Assembly (NCBI GenBank): GCA_025352485.1 | Contig: JANXTJ010000152.1 | Location: 1 to 8,128, forward strand | Length of the DNA: 8,128 nt | Source: Salinibacterium sp. | GTDB taxonomy: Bacteria; Actinomycetota; Actinomycetes; Actinomycetales; Microbacteriaceae | Direction of reading: 5' to 3' | Part shown: positions 7,412 through 8,128 of the stretch, piece by piece | How positions within the stretch are numbered: the first letter of the stretch is position 1 | Layout of the letters: each line of letters begins with the position of its first letter | Position numbers and translations under genes: made by a program | The notes under the pieces: model-generated | What the model saw: only the letters and a program-made list of their open reading frames with translations | Told to the model about the DNA's origin: nothing | Database searches by the model: none

Positions 7412-7435
7412 TTTCGGGCAGACTGAGACCCGAAA
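7412..7435 (-). promoter_or_regulatory. Anti-P1 hairpin, candidate riboswitch expression platform
   Basis: On the minus strand UUUCGGG (7435-7429) can pair perfectly with CCCGAAA (7418-7412) around a 10-base loop. Its 5' arm reuses five of the six bases (UUUCG) of the 3' strand of riboswitch helix P1 (CUUUCG, 7436-7431), so P1 and this hairpin exclude one another. A second competing option is GAGAC/GUCUC (7440-7436 with 7429-7425). It ends 15 nt before the terC ATG and is followed by only two T residues. Whether it ends transcription or affects translation is not decided by the sequence. Confidence 0.5.
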
Positions 7436-7537
7436 GTCTCTCCCGCATCCGTTGTCGTGCTGGATGCCGCTGCCCCGGAGCCGCAACGCTGGGGCTCGTA
7501 CTGACGGGAACAGCGAGGCGGGATACTCCCCTTCGCA
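7429..7537 (-). promoter_or_regulatory. yybP-ykoY manganese riboswitch upstream of terC
   Basis: The minus strand carries the conserved 5' signature GCGAAGGGGAGUA (7536-7524) and the conserved 3' segment GGGAGAGACUUUCG (7444-7431). CGAAGG (7535-7530) and CUUUCG (7436-7431) close as helix P1 with one G-U pair. A long internal arm can form from CGCUG...CCC with GGGGCAGCG. A second arm, GCAUCC-11 nt-GGAUGC (7467-7445), is perfect over 6 bp. Conserved ends, two stacked arms and a TerC-family gene immediately downstream match the yybP-ykoY class (RF00080), which binds Mn2+ and usually turns on exporters when manganese is high. An Rfam covariance search would confirm it and set exact ends. Confidence 0.88.
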
Positions 7538-7542
7538 TTACC

Positions 7543-7573
7543 AGCCTAGCGGCTTCGTGTTATCTGGCCTCAA
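7543..7573 (-). promoter_or_regulatory. Possible promoter for terC and its riboswitch
   Basis: On the minus strand TTGAGG (7573-7568) and TAGGCT (7548-7543, matching TAnnnT) are 19 bases apart. A start point about 7 nt further on would fall at roughly 7536, exactly where the riboswitch begins. The position is more convincing than the sequence, since the spacing is slightly long. A better -35 hexamer, TTGACC (7581-7576), has no -10 at proper distance. Confidence 0.4.
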
Positions 7574-7661
7574 AGGGTCAACACCGCATCTGCGCTCTGC
7601 GAGCCTCTGAAATCAATGCGCGGAAGTCGAACACTCTCAACCTGATGGTGGCAACGCTCAG

Positions 7662-8003
7662 CTAAATGTCGAAAACCCGACGTAGCCCGCGATTTACTTC
7701 ATCTTGTAGTCCGGTCGGCAAGAGGCCCACTGCGGGATCGACCTCAGCTTTGTTGAGCGTCACCAGTGCCGTGACGTTCACGACGGAATCACGAGTCAGG
7801 CCGGTCGCTGCTGACGGCAGAAAAACGTTCCCCGGCATGGCAGCAGCGGATGTGTTCGACGTGATGACGGCAACGATTATCGTTGCGATCCGGCTTTCGT
7901 TCAGCGAGTTCGCCTGAATAACGAGAACCGGGCGACGCTTCGCCGGTCTGCTTCCATCGACCGAGCCGAAGTCAGCCCAGCAGACCGAGCCACGTTCGAT
8001 CAC
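7662..8003 (-). CDS. MazF/PemK-family toxin, probable mRNA interferase
   Basis: The product has 113 residues, the normal size for MazF-type toxins, which cleave RNA at short sequence sites. Family marks are the opening IERGSVCWADFG (2-13), the loop and strand GSRPAKRRPVLVIQAN (17-32), with the conserved Arg-Arg-Pro (23-25) supplying the likely catalytic arginine, VITSN (46-50) with Thr48, MPGNVFLP (56-63), and DSVVNVTALVTLNKAEV (72-88). The start is GTG at 8003, overlapping by 4 nt (GTGA) the stop of a short upstream frame that is probably the antitoxin. The gene appears intact, and the pair lies upstream of the housekeeping block. By eye the region is less GC-rich than its neighbours, which would fit the mobile history of such pairs, but I did not compute this. 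Confidence 0.9.
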   Translation of the reverse strand: MIERGSVCWADFGSVDGSRPAKRRPVLVIQANSLNESRIATIIVAVITSNTSAAAMPGNVFLPSAATGLTRDSVVNVTALVTLNKAEVDPAVGLLPTGLQDEVNRGLRRVFDI

Positions 8004-8128
8004 CAGTCGTCCGAGTCGCCAGGAAAACGATGACCGGCCGCAGCGGCAATCAGTTTGTCTTTCACCGTGCCCAGTGGCAGGGAAATGGGCAGGCCTGGCA
8101 TGGAAAGCGAATCTGGAATGGGGAGATC
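8000..8128 (-). CDS. C-terminal end of a small protein, probable antitoxin of the MazF-type toxin (partial)
   Basis: An open frame enters from the right edge and gives 42 residues, starting DLPIPDSLSMPGLPISLPLG and ending HRFPGDSDDW, then TGA at 8002-8000. The stop overlaps the toxin GTG by 4 nt, the usual antitoxin-toxin arrangement. The ending is acidic with a final aromatic residue, as expected for an antitoxin tail that wraps over a MazF toxin. The N-terminal DNA-binding part is outside the window, so the antitoxin class cannot be told. The only internal ATG (residue 10) has no ribosome site, so the gene most likely begins beyond the edge. Confidence 0.6.
   Translation of the reverse strand, partial: DLPIPDSLSMPGLPISLPLGTVKDKLIAAAAGHRFPGDSDDW

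Noticed and set aside
6287..7426. 379-codon open frame on the plus strand opposite terC
   Set aside because: The product is rich in D, E, Q and H, which is the reverse reading of hydrophobic membrane codons. It runs into the riboswitch region.
7397..7486. N-terminal extension of TerC by 30 residues
   Set aside because: The extension overlaps the riboswitch arms and has no family similarity. MEAVIPAWFE at 7396 is the typical TerC start.
7559..7581. TTGACC with GATAAC as a terC promoter
   Set aside because: The spacer is only 11 bases, too short for a sigma-70-type promoter.
7541..7661. Intrinsic terminator after the toxin gene
   Set aside because: Only 4-bp hairpins with no T-run are visible, too weak to call.

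Overview
The window looks like chromosomal DNA of a high-GC actinobacterium, most likely a member of the Microbacteriaceae. The clues are GC-rich codon use, GTG starts, the leuC-leuD-murA order, and the style of the two-component proteins and the TerC protein. This placement rests on memory of the families, not on a search. Every gene I can support lies on the minus strand, so the genes read from the right end of the window to the left. No tRNA, rRNA, CRISPR array or insertion sequence was seen, and no gene-free stretch reaches 300 bases.

Layout in reading order. (1) 8128-7662: the tail of a probable antitoxin gene, cut by the window edge, overlaps by 4 nt a MazF/PemK-type toxin gene. (2) 7661-7397: a 265-base gap holds a possible promoter and then a well-formed manganese-sensing yybP-ykoY riboswitch. 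(3) 7396-6377: a TerC/Alx-family membrane protein, probably a Mn2+ exporter, controlled by that riboswitch. (4) 6315-3408: a LuxR-type response regulator, a sensor histidine kinase and a second membrane protein with no visible kinase motifs, joined by 4-nt stop/start overlaps. (5) 3411-1355: leuC and leuD, the two subunits of 3-isopropylmalate dehydratase. leuC starts inside the stop codon of the second membrane protein, and leuD overlaps leuC by 1 nt. (6) 1354-1267: an 88-base gap with an 8-bp inverted repeat. (7) 1266 to the left edge: murA, the first committed enzyme of peptidoglycan synthesis, lacking its C-terminal end.

The most striking features are these. First, from the riboswitch to leuD there is no obvious break, so a manganese-responsive transporter, a signalling module and leucine synthesis may share transcripts. 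The signalling genes and leuCD are also coupled at the level of translation. Second, the first 70 bases are an exact reverse complement of 195-264 inside murA. They replace the expected end of murA, so the sequence folds back on itself at the left edge. This looks more like a chimeric read, amplification artefact or contig-end error than biology, and the left 70 bases should not be trusted. Third, the riboswitch has a clear candidate for an alternative hairpin that excludes its closing helix.
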